From the NCBI GenBank assembly GCA_002973575.1, contig PVEQ01000008.1:62001-126000 (forward strand): a stretch of DNA of 64,000 bases, in the 5' to 3' direction. The first letter of the stretch is position 1. Each line of letters opens with the position of its first letter. The notes under the pieces are model-generated. The model was not told the DNA's origin. It ran no database searches and worked only from the letters and a program-made list of their open reading frames with translations. The stretch is from Sediminibacterium magnilacihabitans. Lineage in GTDB: Bacteria; Bacteroidota; Bacteroidia; Chitinophagales; Chitinophagaceae. Position numbers and translations under genes: made by a program. This document shows, piece after piece, positions 1-8,548 of this stretch.

Positions 1-340
1 AAGGCACTTCTTCCCAGCCATGGTCTCCCTGTCCTGTTCCGCTGAACCAGGCATTATTGTTTTTATCCAGCCAGGCGCTGATCTGGCCGAGCTTCCCTGT
101 TAAACCATTGCGTTGCAGTTCAAGGTATTTCCTGATCCATCCGGCAGGCTTGATGCTGCCGATTGGCAGTTTGATGAAATGCAGCGGCTGCAAGGGCGCG
201 CGGTTAGCTGTATAATATTTATTAGTGGCAACAACGGGAGTGGTTTTAACGCTGCTGATGCGTATGTCACCATCATTGGAGGATATGAATGAAGTAGTTA
301 TCGCAAATAGAACAGCAGAAGCAGCATAGTTCAACTTCAT
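1..340 (-). CDS. GH127-like (DUF1680 family) glycoside hydrolase, N-terminal part only
   Basis: The reverse strand reads from an ATG at 340 to the window edge without a stop, giving 113 residues; the C-terminus lies outside. It opens with a signal-peptide-like segment (MKLNYAASAVLFAITTSF), so the enzyme is probably exported. The stretch LPIGSIKPAGWIRKYLELQ, then LTGKL and GDHGWEEVP, resembles the N-terminus of beta-L-arabinofuranosidase-type GH127 / DUF1680 proteins. The family cleaves arabinofuranosides in plant glycans; the exact substrate cannot be told. It is divergent from the sensor kinase at 469, a pairing common in polysaccharide-utilisation regions. Function is inferred from the N-terminus only. 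Confidence 0.7.
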   Translation of the reverse strand, partial: MKLNYAASAVLFAITTSFISSNDGDIRISSVKTTPVVATNKYYTANRAPLQPLHFIKLPIGSIKPAGWIRKYLELQRNGLTGKLGQISAWLDKNNNAWFSGTGQGDHGWEEVP

Positions 341-421
341 GGCAAAGCATCTTGTTAGGTTGTGAAGAAAACAAGAAAACAAGATTTTGAAAATTCCCTC
401 CGTATCATAAACTATTCATTT

Positions 422-449
422 TGTTACAACTTTTTTTGATGTTGTAACA
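422..449. promoter_or_regulatory. Perfect 9-bp inverted repeat between divergent genes
   Basis: TGTTACAAC (422-430) and GTTGTAACA (441-449) are perfect reverse complements separated by ten bases (mostly T). The repeat lies 19 bp before the kinase ATG and about 80 bp from the GH127-like start, so it could be an operator for one or both divergent genes. With transcripts leaving in both directions, a terminator role is unlikely. No binding protein can be named. Confidence 0.5.
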
Positions 450-468
450 GAGAGATAAAATTCACCGC

Positions 469-3400
469 ATGCCATGCAAAAACGATATATTGCAAGTACT
501 CATGCGTTGCTGTATTGCCTTTTGTATTATGTTGATTGCCCTGGTTTCGTTGCCAGGCATAACACCTGCACAGCCATATTATTTCAGGCACTACCAGGTA
601 GAAGATGGCTTATCGAACAATACTGTTCTTTGTGGCAGGCAAGACAAAACAGGCTTTCTGTGGTTCGGAACAAAAGACGGGTTGAACCGTTTCGACGGCT
701 ACCGGTTCCGGAGATTCAACCCGCAAAATCCCGTTTCCCAACATCCCATCACTTATAACCCTATCACAGGCTTGTTCGTAGACCAGGACGGAAGCATGTA
801 TGTTGGAGCTGATGGAGGTCTCTATCTCTATCACGCCGATGAAGAGCGTCTTTCTGTTTTAATTGATTCAATTCGTTTTGTACACAATATCCTGGCTGAT
901 ACCCGTCATAACTTATGGTTCATTGCCGACGGCGCCATTTGCCATTTCAATACCGTTACAAAAAAAATGCAGCGGCTTCCGCATCCCAACCACGCTTATA
1001 TAACTTCATTAGACCTCGACGCAGAAGGCAACTTATGGTGTGCTACAGCAACGGGGTTTGTTGAAAAATACAATGAGAGCACAGGTAGTTTTATTGCCTA
1101 CAATGTATTTAGTCATTCCAAACCCGTTGCTACAGGCTTGCTTCAGAAAATACTGATCGGGGGTAATAAAATGTATATCGGCAGTTATGAACAGGGAATC
1201 AAAGAGTTCGACCTGCCATCAAAAACATATAAAGACCTTCTTATTTATAATGAGGATAAAACAAATGTTATTGTACGGGATATCCTGCAGGTATCCATGA
1301 ATGAGTATTGGTTTGCAACTGAATCGGGCATCTTTATCTGGAAAACAAATACCCAGACTTTTACACACCTGAAAAAAAGATTCCTGGATCCTTACTCACT
1401 TTCCGACAATGCTTTATATGCATTGTGCAAGGATCGTGAAGGGGGTGTATGGGCTGGCAGTTATTTTGGCGGCGTAAATTATTGGTCTGCCGCCAATACT
1501 TTTTTTCAGAAATTCTTCCCCGATAATACATTCACCAGCATCAGCGGCAGGGCCGTGCGGGAAATCTGCGAAGACAAGAACGGTAATATCTGGATTGGTA
1601 CAGAAGATGCAGGTATCAGCAAGATCAACCCGCAAACCGGCGCTATACGACAGTTTGAGCCCGATGGCACAAAGAATACCATCTCCTACAGAAATATACA
1701 CGGGCTTTTTATAGATGATAGTCTTTTGTGGATCGGCACATTTGAACATGGGATCGATGTGATGGATATCCGTACAGAGAAGGTGATCAAACATTTTTCG
1801 GCAGGCCCCAAAGCAACCGACATCAAAAGCAATTTTATTTATTGTTTCCTCAGGCATTCCCGAAATGACCTGTACATGGGTACCACCAACGGGGTATATT
1901 TATTTAGCCCCCGGTCGGAAACATTTCAAAGGCCGCCGGAATTGGCGGGTGCACATAATGTCAGGTCAGTTATTGAAGACCACAATGGCGTTATATGGGC
2001 TGCGGCTTTTGGGCAGGGTGTTTTCTGGTTTAACACCCTTACCCGTAAGAGTGGACAGGTACAATCCATGGCAAGCAATACCAACAGCCTGTCTGACAAT
2101 AATGTGAATGCACTTTTTGAAGACAGTGCAGGAAATCTCTGGTTTGCTACAGAAGGTGGTGGTTTGTGCAAGTTGGACACTAACAGAAAAAAGTTTACCC
2201 GTTACTCCATCCGGGACGGGTTGCCCAGTGACTTTGTTTTCAAAGTCATTGAAGACAATAACCATTATATCTGGATTACCACTTCCAAAGGGCTCGTTAA
2301 TATGAATCCTTCTACCGGCGAAATGAATGTGTATACAAAAGCGAATGGCCTGCTCACAGATCAGTTCAATTATCATTCCGGGTATAAAGACAAAAACGGC
2401 AAACTTTATTTTGGCAGTGTAAATGGCCTGATCGCTTTCCAACCAAAACGCATGCCGTCCGATTCATCACAGTTGCATGTATACATCACTTCTATCCAGG
2501 TACAGAATAAAGAAATTCCGGTTGATCCGCAAAATGGCATACTGAAGAAATCACCCATTGTTACCGATAAAATAACACTTCCTTATTTTCAAACATCTGT
2601 CAGTTTTGATTTCTCAGCGCTTAGTTATGTGGCGCCCGGAACCGTGCAATACGCCTATATGCTTGAGGGGCTCGATAAAGAATGGACCTACCTGAATACT
2701 AATCGCAAAGTATATTTTACTAACCTGTCACCCGGCACTTACATATTCAGGGTAAAAGCCACGCACAACCATTTGTGGAACACGCCTGAAACAAAAATGG
2801 TCATACACATCAATTCGCCGCTTTGGGCTACACCTTATGCGTATGCATTTTATTTCCTTATACTCGGACTGTTATCCTGGTACCTGATCATTACTTATCA
2901 CAACCGGCAAAAAGTAAAGAGGGAAAAAGAGATGTACGAATCGAAGATGGCGTTCTTTACCAATGTGGCGCATGAAATACGCACGCCACTTACGCTGATC
3001 AAAGGGCCGCTTGAAAACATGCTCGATCGCCTGCCGCAGATTGAAGATGAAGAAACCCGGGAAGACCTCGTTACCATGGACAGAAATACCACACGGCTTA
3101 CCGAACTGGTTACCCAGATACTCGATTTCAGGCAAACAGAGCAAAAGGGATTCAGCCTGGAATTCAGTACAGTGAACCTTTCCAGGCTCTTACAGGAAAT
3201 GTTCACCAATTTCAAACCATTGGTTAAAAAGAAGCACCTGTCTTATACTTTAAGTGTACCCGAAAACACCATTGAAATCCAGGCAGATGAAGATGCTTTG
3301 AGAAAGATCATCAGCAACCTGTTGAGCAATGCCATCAAATATGCAGATAAAATAGTAAAGCTGCGGCTTTTCCGGGATGATGTGCCTGCCGGGAAACTGA

Positions 3401-3642
3401 TCCTGGAAATAGAAAACGATGGTTACCCCATTCCTGCAGAAATAAGGGAAAAAATATTCGAGCCCTTCTACAGGGTAAAAGAAACCGCCAGGCAAAAAGG
3501 CACAGGCATTGGCCTTACACTTGCCCGATCTTTAACAGAACTGCATGGCGGCAGGCTTTACCTGAAGGATCATAAAGGATCAACAAATATCTTTGTGTTG
3601 GAAATCCCTTTGCATTCATCAAAAAGAAACCGTACTGAGTAA
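469..3642 (+). CDS. Membrane sensor histidine kinase with periplasmic two-component-regulator propeller
   Basis: The 1057-residue protein has an N-terminal signal/anchor, about 14 propeller repeats (many with the pattern GNIWIGT, GNLWFAT), a Y_Y_Y domain at roughly 700-780, one membrane span near 785-810, a HisKA domain with phospho-acceptor His near 835 (VAHEIRTPLTL), an HATPase with NLLSNAIKYA near 950 and GTGIGL near 1011. It stops there: the receiver and AraC helix-turn-helix domains found in full hybrid two-component systems of Bacteroidota are absent. The family senses glycan fragments in the periplasm. Neighbouring GH127-like and fucosidase genes suggest a carbohydrate signal (inference). 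The stop codon overlaps the next ATG by one base. Confidence 0.93.
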   Translation: MPCKNDILQVLMRCCIAFCIMLIALVSLPGITPAQPYYFRHYQVEDGLSNNTVLCGRQDKTGFLWFGTKDGLNRFDGYRFRRFNPQNPVSQHPITYNPITGLFVDQDGSMYVGADGGLYLYHADEERLSVLIDSIRFVHNILADTRHNLWFIADGAICHFNTVTKKMQRLPHPNHAYITSLDLDAEGNLWCATATGFVEKYNESTGSFIAYNVFSHSKPVATGLLQKILIGGNKMYIGSYEQGIKEFDLPSKTYKDLLIYNEDKTNVIVRDILQVSMNEYWFATESGIFIWKTNTQTFTHLKKRFLDPYSLSDNALYALCKDREGGVWAGSYFGGVNYWSAANTFFQKFFPDNTFTSISGRAVREICEDKNGNIWIGTEDAGISKINPQTGAIRQFEPDGTKNTISYRNIHGLFIDDSLLWIGTFEHGIDVMDIRTEKVIKHFSAGPKATDIKSNFIYCFLRHSRNDLYMGTTNGVYLFSPRSETFQRPPELAGAHNVRSVIEDHNGVIWAAAFGQGVFWFNTLTRKSGQVQSMASNTNSLSDNNVNALFEDSAGNLWFATEGGGLCKLDTNRKKFTRYSIRDGLPSDFVFKVIEDNNHYIWITTSKGLVNMNPSTGEMNVYTKANGLLTDQFNYHSGYKDKNGKLYFGSVNGLIAFQPKRMPSDSSQLHVYITSIQVQNKEIPVDPQNGILKKSPIVTDKITLPYFQTSVSFDFSALSYVAPGTVQYAYMLEGLDKEWTYLNTNRKVYFTNLSPGTYIFRVKATHNHLWNTPETKMVIHINSPLWATPYAYAFYFLILGLLSWYLIITYHNRQKVKREKEMYESKMAFFTNVAHEIRTPLTLIKGPLENMLDRLPQIEDEETREDLVTMDRNTTRLTELVTQILDFRQTEQKGFSLEFSTVNLSRLLQEMFTNFKPLVKKKHLSYTLSVPENTIEIQADEDALRKIISNLLSNAIKYADKIVKLRLFRDDVPAGKLILEIENDGYPIPAEIREKIFEPFYRVKETARQKGTGIGLTLARSLTELHGGRLYLKDHKGSTNIFVLEIPLHSSKRNRTE

Positions 3643-4109
3643 TGAAGCAACATCATTATACAACAAGCATCCAATGGACAGGCAATAATGGTTCCGGCAC
3701 GGATCATTATCGTAATTACGAGCGAAGCCATACCATCAGTGTTGAAGGAAAAGCGGCCATTGCAGCTTCATCCGATCCTTCGTTCCGGGGTGATAAAACA
3801 AAATACAATCCGGAAGAATTATTAGTGGCGTCAATATCGTCCTGCCACATGTTGTGGTATCTTCACCTCTGTTCGGAAGCCGGGGTAATAGTAACAGATT
3901 ATACAGATAATGCTACCGGCATCATGGCAGAAACAGCTGATGGCGGCGGGCATTTTGTTGAAGTTATACTGCATCCCACTGTAACAGTAAAAGAGGCATC
4001 CATGATTGGCAAAGCGAACGGGTTACATGAAAAGGCCCACAAGCTTTGTTTTATTGCCAATTCGGTCAACTTCCCCGTAAAACATCAACCGGTAACCAAA
4101 GTAGTATAA
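3642..4109 (+). CDS. OsmC-family peroxiredoxin-like protein
   Basis: A 155-residue cytoplasmic protein of the OsmC/Ohr family, which reduces organic hydroperoxides using two cysteines. Visible features are the SISSCHMLWYLHLC segment (Cys68, Cys77) and a late Cys136 in KLCFIANSVNFPV; Cys68 and Cys136 match the two active cysteines of the family in position. The ATG overlaps the kinase stop by one base, so the two are probably cotranscribed, although a functional link is not obvious. It is convergent with the fucosidase gene, 16 bp away. Confidence 0.9.
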   Translation: MKQHHYTTSIQWTGNNGSGTDHYRNYERSHTISVEGKAAIAASSDPSFRGDKTKYNPEELLVASISSCHMLWYLHLCSEAGVIVTDYTDNATGIMAETADGGGHFVEVILHPTVTVKEASMIGKANGLHEKAHKLCFIANSVNFPVKHQPVTKVV

Positions 4110-4125
4110 GATTCGCCAACAGTCC

Positions 4126-5508
4126 TTATTTCAAACTAAGCTCAATAACCGGTATCTCATAAGGAGGTTTGGCCTTGGGAAGTTTTAACACTAGATCCGT
4201 TGTATTATCTCCTGCTTTAAATGGCACTTCAGAATCATCATTCAAGAGCTGCGCATAGCTGATCTTACCGTTATAATTGGGCAATACCAATTCCCCGTTA
4301 TCGGGATAATGGAAAAGATGCAAGTATAATTTTTTTGTGTCGGGATTATAAGTCAACCGGTCATCCATCGATGCAGGTAAATTGTATTCGTCCGGCGGAA
4401 AAGTGCAATGATAAATAGACGGATGGTGTTCATGCATCCAATAGCCCAGGCTGTCTAACGCATGGGTGGCGCGGTAATCGAATTCGCCGCGTGCAGTAGG
4501 ACCTACATTCAAAATGAGATTGCCGCCGTTTGCTGCAGCAGTGATCAATAAGTCGAGCAGCTGGCGCTGGTTTTTCCATGAATGTTCATCACGGTAATAT
4601 CCCCATGAACCGGAAAATGTTTGGCAGGTTTCCCAATATTTTCCTTTGTACTTGAGCAGTTCAGCTGGTTTTACCTGTTCAGGAGTTTCAAAGTCGCCGC
4701 CATCTGCATAACCGTCCTGGTCGAGTCCCAGCCTGTTATTGACCAGGATACCCGGTTGTAATTTCCTAACCATTTTGATCAGATCCACAGCACCCCAATC
4801 TTGCGGATGCTTGCCATGCTTAGCGTCTTTACCCCAGGTCCAATCCAGCCAGAGAATATCGATCTTACCATAGTTGGTCATCAGTTCAGCCACCTGGTTT
4901 TTCAGGTATTGCCTGTACCTGGCCATATCGCGGTTTTTATTAAAACTGCTGTATACTTCTTCTTTTTCTTTCTCGCCCAGGTTATCGGCGGGTCTTTGCG
5001 GATGCGCATCGTCTACCGTATAATCCGGGTGATGCCAGTCGAGCAATGAATAATAGAAACCAACTTTAATTCCTTCTGCTCGGAAGGCAGCTACAAATTC
5101 TTTTACCAGATCGCGATGCGCTTTTGTATTAGTGGCTTTATAATTTGTGTATTTTGAATCGAACAAACAAAACCCGTCGTGGTGCTTGGTAGTAAGCACT
5201 GCATATTGCATCCCGGCCTGTTTGGCTTCTTTCGCCCATTTTTTAGGATCGAACTCATCCGGGTTAAAGTGGTCGAAATATTTTTGGTATTGTTCGTTTG
5301 TAAGTCTTTCATTATGCTTTACCCATTCGTGCCGGGCTGGCAGGGCATATATCCCCCAATGAATGAACATTCCAAAACGGGCATCGGTCCACCATTTGAG
5401 GCGCTCGGCTTTTTGTGCGGCTGTTTCATTAAATATTTTCTTGTCTTGCGAGGAAACATGCTGTACTAAACAGCTTAATAGCAATAAAAACAGAAAGGCT
5501 TTTTTCAT
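4126..5508 (-). CDS. Secreted alpha-L-fucosidase, GH29
   Basis: About 460 residues from the ATG at 5508; this start gives a clean signal peptide (MKKAFLFLLLLSCLVQHVSS), whereas the ATG at 5553 would add 15 unlikely residues. GH29 features: WWTDARFGMFIHWGIYALP near the N-terminus, TTKHHDGFCLFDS, and ILWLDWTWG, which carries the family's nucleophile Asp. GH29 enzymes remove alpha-linked fucose by a retaining mechanism. The catalytic domain is followed by a short beta-rich C-terminal domain. A TATATTTT box about 25 bp upstream resembles a Bacteroidota -7 element. Confidence 0.95.
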   Translation of the reverse strand: MKKAFLFLLLLSCLVQHVSSQDKKIFNETAAQKAERLKWWTDARFGMFIHWGIYALPARHEWVKHNERLTNEQYQKYFDHFNPDEFDPKKWAKEAKQAGMQYAVLTTKHHDGFCLFDSKYTNYKATNTKAHRDLVKEFVAAFRAEGIKVGFYYSLLDWHHPDYTVDDAHPQRPADNLGEKEKEEVYSSFNKNRDMARYRQYLKNQVAELMTNYGKIDILWLDWTWGKDAKHGKHPQDWGAVDLIKMVRKLQPGILVNNRLGLDQDGYADGGDFETPEQVKPAELLKYKGKYWETCQTFSGSWGYYRDEHSWKNQRQLLDLLITAAANGGNLILNVGPTARGEFDYRATHALDSLGYWMHEHHPSIYHCTFPPDEYNLPASMDDRLTYNPDTKKLYLHLFHYPDNGELVLPNYNGKISYAQLLNDDSEVPFKAGDNTTDLVLKLPKAKPPYEIPVIELSLK

Positions 5509-5746
5509 TGACGTGCATTTCACCCAAAATATAAAAACAATTCTGTACAACAAAATCGGTTTTATATCACCAATAAAGTGATGCCGTCAAAATATGGTGT
5601 AATTGCGTATAAATACCTGATCTCAGCAACGGTATTGGTCGTTAGGTTTGACCCGGCTGAAGCTATCAGGTTTATAAAAAACAAAAACCCGATTGCATTG
5701 ACAGGTAATCAAAAAATGGTTTACCATTAAAAAGCCTCATCTCACT

Positions 5747-5935
5747 ATGACAGAAGCTGAAATATTCTTTACCAAGCTGATTGAAAAAATTCCCAATGCC
5801 CAAGCCGGAAAAATGTTTGGCGCTTTATGCATGAAAATGCCCAATAGAAAATCAGGTGCCATGTTCTGGAAAGACCACATCGTTGTGAAAAGGAATAAAT
5901 ACCTGATTTTGTTAAGGGCCAAAGAATCAACTTAG
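5747..5935 (+). pseudogene. Truncated TfoX/YjbR-like remnant
   Basis: A 62-residue reading frame begins with a stretch (KIPNAQAGKMFGALCMKMPN, then SGAMFWKDHIVVK) that resembles the N-terminal half of small TfoX/Sxy-N-like proteins of Bacteroidota, usually near 110 residues as I recall. After that the sequence becomes KRNKYLILLRAKEST and stops, unlike the family. It looks like a decayed gene, but a short functional protein cannot be excluded. Confidence 0.4.
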
Positions 5936-5968
5936 CAAGCTAAAGTAAAAGCCATCTTTTAAGCAATC

Positions 5969-6004
5969 TTTTGACCACCCGGAGTGTATATCGTATCTTT
6001 ACAC
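5969..6004 (+). promoter_or_regulatory. Probable higA promoter with overlapping palindrome
   Basis: TTTTG at 5969-5973 and TATCTTTA at 5994-6001 are spaced by 20 bp, fitting the Bacteroidota -33 TTTG / -7 TAnnTTTG pattern with one mismatch. GTGTA (5984-5988) and TACAC (6000-6004) form an inverted repeat across the -7 element. An XRE-type antitoxin such as HigA usually binds a palindrome there to repress its own operon. The assignment is inferred. Confidence 0.4.
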
Positions 6005-6023
6005 GTAACAAATCATTACCACT

Positions 6024-6317
6024 ATGGTCAAGCACAAACGCGGCATCAAGCCAGAGCACCCAGGCGCCATTTTGAAAGAGCTCTTCCTGGACGAGCTGAA
6101 CATTTCTGTTACCGAATTTGCCGATAAGATCGGTGTTACACGGGTTACCGTGAGCCGGCTGATCAACGGTCACCAGGGAATCACCGCTGAAATGGCTATC
6201 CGCTTATCGAAGGCATTTCGCAACACTCCGGAACTGTGGCTTAACCTGCAGCGCAATTTCGACCTATGGGAAGCTGAACATAACAAAGTCATAGAAGTTG
6301 AAGCCATTGCCTATTAA
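6024..6317 (+). CDS. higA: HigA-family antitoxin / XRE transcriptional regulator
   Basis: A 97-residue helix-turn-helix protein. The opening PEHPGAILKELFLDEL and the helix-turn-helix (SVTEFADKIGVTRVTVSRLINGHQGIT, residues about 32-58) followed by AIRLSKAFRNTPELWLNLQ are typical of HigA. HigA neutralises the HigB mRNA interferase and represses the operon. The toxin gene follows after 24 bp. In the classic higBA module the toxin comes first; here the antitoxin does. Confidence 0.9.
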   Translation: MVKHKRGIKPEHPGAILKELFLDELNISVTEFADKIGVTRVTVSRLINGHQGITAEMAIRLSKAFRNTPELWLNLQRNFDLWEAEHNKVIEVEAIAY

Positions 6318-6341
6318 ATTAAACACCCAATCCTATATATA

Positions 6342-6620
6342 ATGATCCTTTCTATACAGCACAAAGGTTTAAGGGATTTCTGGATGAAAGGCAACGGGGC
6401 CAGGCTGCCAACGGACCAACTACGCAAAATCAAGCTGATTCTGGACATCTTAGATGCAGCAGAAACGATAGAAGCTGTCGACTTCCCAGGCGCCCGCCTG
6501 CATGCCCTGAAAGGTGATTTAAAAGGGTTCTGGTCCGTTACAGAAAAAACAAATTGGAGGATCATTTTTAAGTTCGAAGAAGGTAACGCTTACCTGGTTG
6601 ATTACCTCGACTATCATTAA
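6342..6620 (+). CDS. higB: RelE/ParE-superfamily toxin, HigB-like
   Basis: A 92-residue protein whose C-terminal half reads LHALKGDLKGFWSVTEKTNW, then RIIFKFEEGNAYLVDYLDYH, the core of the HigB/RelE fold. Family members cleave mRNA on the ribosome. It lies 24 bp after the HigA-like antitoxin gene and presumably shares its promoter. The next gene is convergent 8 bp away. Confidence 0.88.
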   Translation: MILSIQHKGLRDFWMKGNGARLPTDQLRKIKLILDILDAAETIEAVDFPGARLHALKGDLKGFWSVTEKTNWRIIFKFEEGNAYLVDYLDYH

Positions 6621-6627
6621 CCTTATA

Positions 6628-7857
6628 TCAGAATACCTCGCCTAAATTCAGGAATAATCCGCTTGACCCGTGCAGACCAAAGCCATAATCGATGCAGACA
6701 TTCGTTCTCGAAAATTTATTGAATTTGATGCGCAACCCGGCGCCATAACCAGGCTGGGCCACTTCAAAACGGTTGGTGGCCATCTCTGAATAAGACTGTG
6801 CATTGGCAAACACCACCCCTCCTATTAATCCGTTGCGGCTAATACCAAAACGGTATTCGGCTTCGAGGTCTACCATGTTACGGCTGCGAAAACGGCTCTG
6901 TACATATCCTCTGCCTGTATTGCTGTATGTGTCCCAACCAGTGCTGGGCAAATCGAGATAAGGCGGATGTCCGCCCAGAGTAAACAGGTTGTACGACCAG
7001 AAAGCCAATATATTCCTGGAGCCACTGATGGGGTGAAGGTATTTGCGCACATCGATCAGCAGGCTGTTGTAATTCTCATCACTCCCTATCCATTGCATAT
7101 TTTGGCGGAACACGATATTGCTATAAAAGCTGGGATCCGGATTGATAGAGTTCCTCCGCGTGTCGTATAAAAGATCGAGCGACAAGCCCGATGAACGGGA
7201 ACTGGATGCCAATCCATATCGCTGGAAATCGGTTATTACCCCCACGGGAGGCGTTAGTTCTTTGATATTGTAATGATTATCGAGTTGGTAACCCAATCCT
7301 GCATACAGGTCATTCCCTATTTTTCGTAGGGCGAATTGGTAAAAACGGATATAGTCGTAATCTAGTTTATAACCATTTTCTGATTTTGTATAACCGCCGA
7401 GTCCGTACGTGTTTTCCGGATATTTAAGGAATCGCCAATCGCCGATAAAATTATACAGGTTCCCTTTTGTCCAGATACTCGATTGCAGCGGAACCACAAA
7501 CTGCTGCTTCTGGGTGAACATCGGCGCCACCAGTATAGATGATATGTTGGCATCTGCCTGGTCGGTGGTATAGAAAGCAATATTACCCGTTACGTTGAAG
7601 GACAAACCCGTTTGCAACGAATATTCTATTGCAGGGGATCCCGACAGGTGCAATTTGCCGCTATGCTTCTGGCCGGCTGGTCCACGTTTCGATGCGTCTT
7701 TTTTCAATACGCCCAGAAGGATGTCGATCACGTCTTTTTCGGCCACCGTATCTGCATGCGGCGCATTGCCGGCAGTATCCTGCGCCACGGAAGAAGTTGT
7801 AAGAACCATTATAAAGGCGAAAAAAATACTGGATAAAAAAATACTTATCTGCTTCAA
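6628..7857 (-). CDS. BamA/TamA-family outer-membrane beta-barrel protein
   Basis: A 409-residue protein with a signal peptide (ending near SSVAQ). The rest is alternating aromatic beta strands typical of an Omp85/surface-antigen barrel: DLLYDTRRNSINPDPSFYSN, then a C-terminal strand ending in Phe. There are no recognisable POTRA domains, so it is not BamA itself but one of the short barrel-only proteins of Bacteroidota. Substrate and partners are unknown. Confidence 0.8.
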   Translation of the reverse strand: MKQISIFLSSIFFAFIMVLTTSSVAQDTAGNAPHADTVAEKDVIDILLGVLKKDASKRGPAGQKHSGKLHLSGSPAIEYSLQTGLSFNVTGNIAFYTTDQADANISSILVAPMFTQKQQFVVPLQSSIWTKGNLYNFIGDWRFLKYPENTYGLGGYTKSENGYKLDYDYIRFYQFALRKIGNDLYAGLGYQLDNHYNIKELTPPVGVITDFQRYGLASSSRSSGLSLDLLYDTRRNSINPDPSFYSNIVFRQNMQWIGSDENYNSLLIDVRKYLHPISGSRNILAFWSYNLFTLGGHPPYLDLPSTGWDTYSNTGRGYVQSRFRSRNMVDLEAEYRFGISRNGLIGGVVFANAQSYSEMATNRFEVAQPGYGAGLRIKFNKFSRTNVCIDYGFGLHGSSGLFLNLGEVF

Positions 7858-7906
7858 GGTGCCGGGGCTTTATTGCTGGAATGGTTGTTCGTGCAACTAA
7901 AATATT

Positions 7907-7931
7907 AAAAATTACCGAGCCGGTGATTTTT
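7907..7931. promoter_or_regulatory. 11-bp inverted repeat in a divergent intergenic region
   Basis: AAAAATTACCG (7907-7917) faces CGGTGATTTTT (7921-7931) with a three-base loop and one G:T pair. It sits 50 bp upstream of the barrel gene and 113 bp upstream of the C39-like pseudogene. It may be an operator or hairpin; no specific role can be shown. Confidence 0.3.
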
Positions 7932-8043
7932 AAAAAAACTTAATTTCTTTTGTTTTAGCATGCCGAAGGCTTTTTAGTATATTTATCTGGAAAGATGAAA
8001 GGTGCGTGTTCTTACGCACCATATACCCGCCAACGCAGGCAAT

Positions 8044-8494
8044 ATGCAAGAATTGTACAAAAGAAAAAAAGCTGTTATACAAACCTTGTGCCTGCTTGCA
8101 CTTTTCGGTATGTATCATTTACCTGCCTTCCCCAAAAATAATGATGCATCTCTGCCCATCGATACCCTGATCATCCGTATACCATCGGTCATGCGCAGCG
8201 ATGAAACTGCTGCCAGGCACATGATTGCAGCGCTTGAAAAAAAAATCGCTCCAGGCACAACTGAACCGGGGCATTGCCATGCCATTGCTGGTTGGTTTTA
8301 TTGGTTCGCAAGCCCGTCATTTTATCCTGGTGCTGCACTATACACAAACAAACGGTTCTTATCGTTACCTGGTTTATGACCCCTGGGAAGGGCGTTGTGC
8401 TTATGTGGACGAATACGCTATCCGCAATAACTCATTCAATCCGCTGCTGGCGCAATGGAATATCCGGGTGGGTTATTATTTTCCGGCGGCATAA
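8044..8494 (+). pseudogene. C39-like (papain-fold) exported protein broken by a +1 frameshift at an A9 run
   Basis: Two overlapping frames form one protein when joined. Frame one (from ATG 8044) supplies a signal peptide and residues up to AALEKK; frame two, entered around 8237-8245, supplies IAMPLLVGFIGS, ARHFILVLHY, YLVYDPWEGRCAYVDE, which resembles peptidase-C39-like domains with the conserved His and DPW segment. The junction is a run of nine A residues; eight would keep one frame of about 150 residues. Either the gene is inactive or RNA-polymerase slippage on A9 restores some product. An assembly error in the homopolymer is a third possibility. Confidence 0.6.
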
Positions 8495-8548
8495 GACACT
8501 AAAAATAGCTTAAATTGCCACACAAACAAGAACGCTTCCCCGCAAAAT

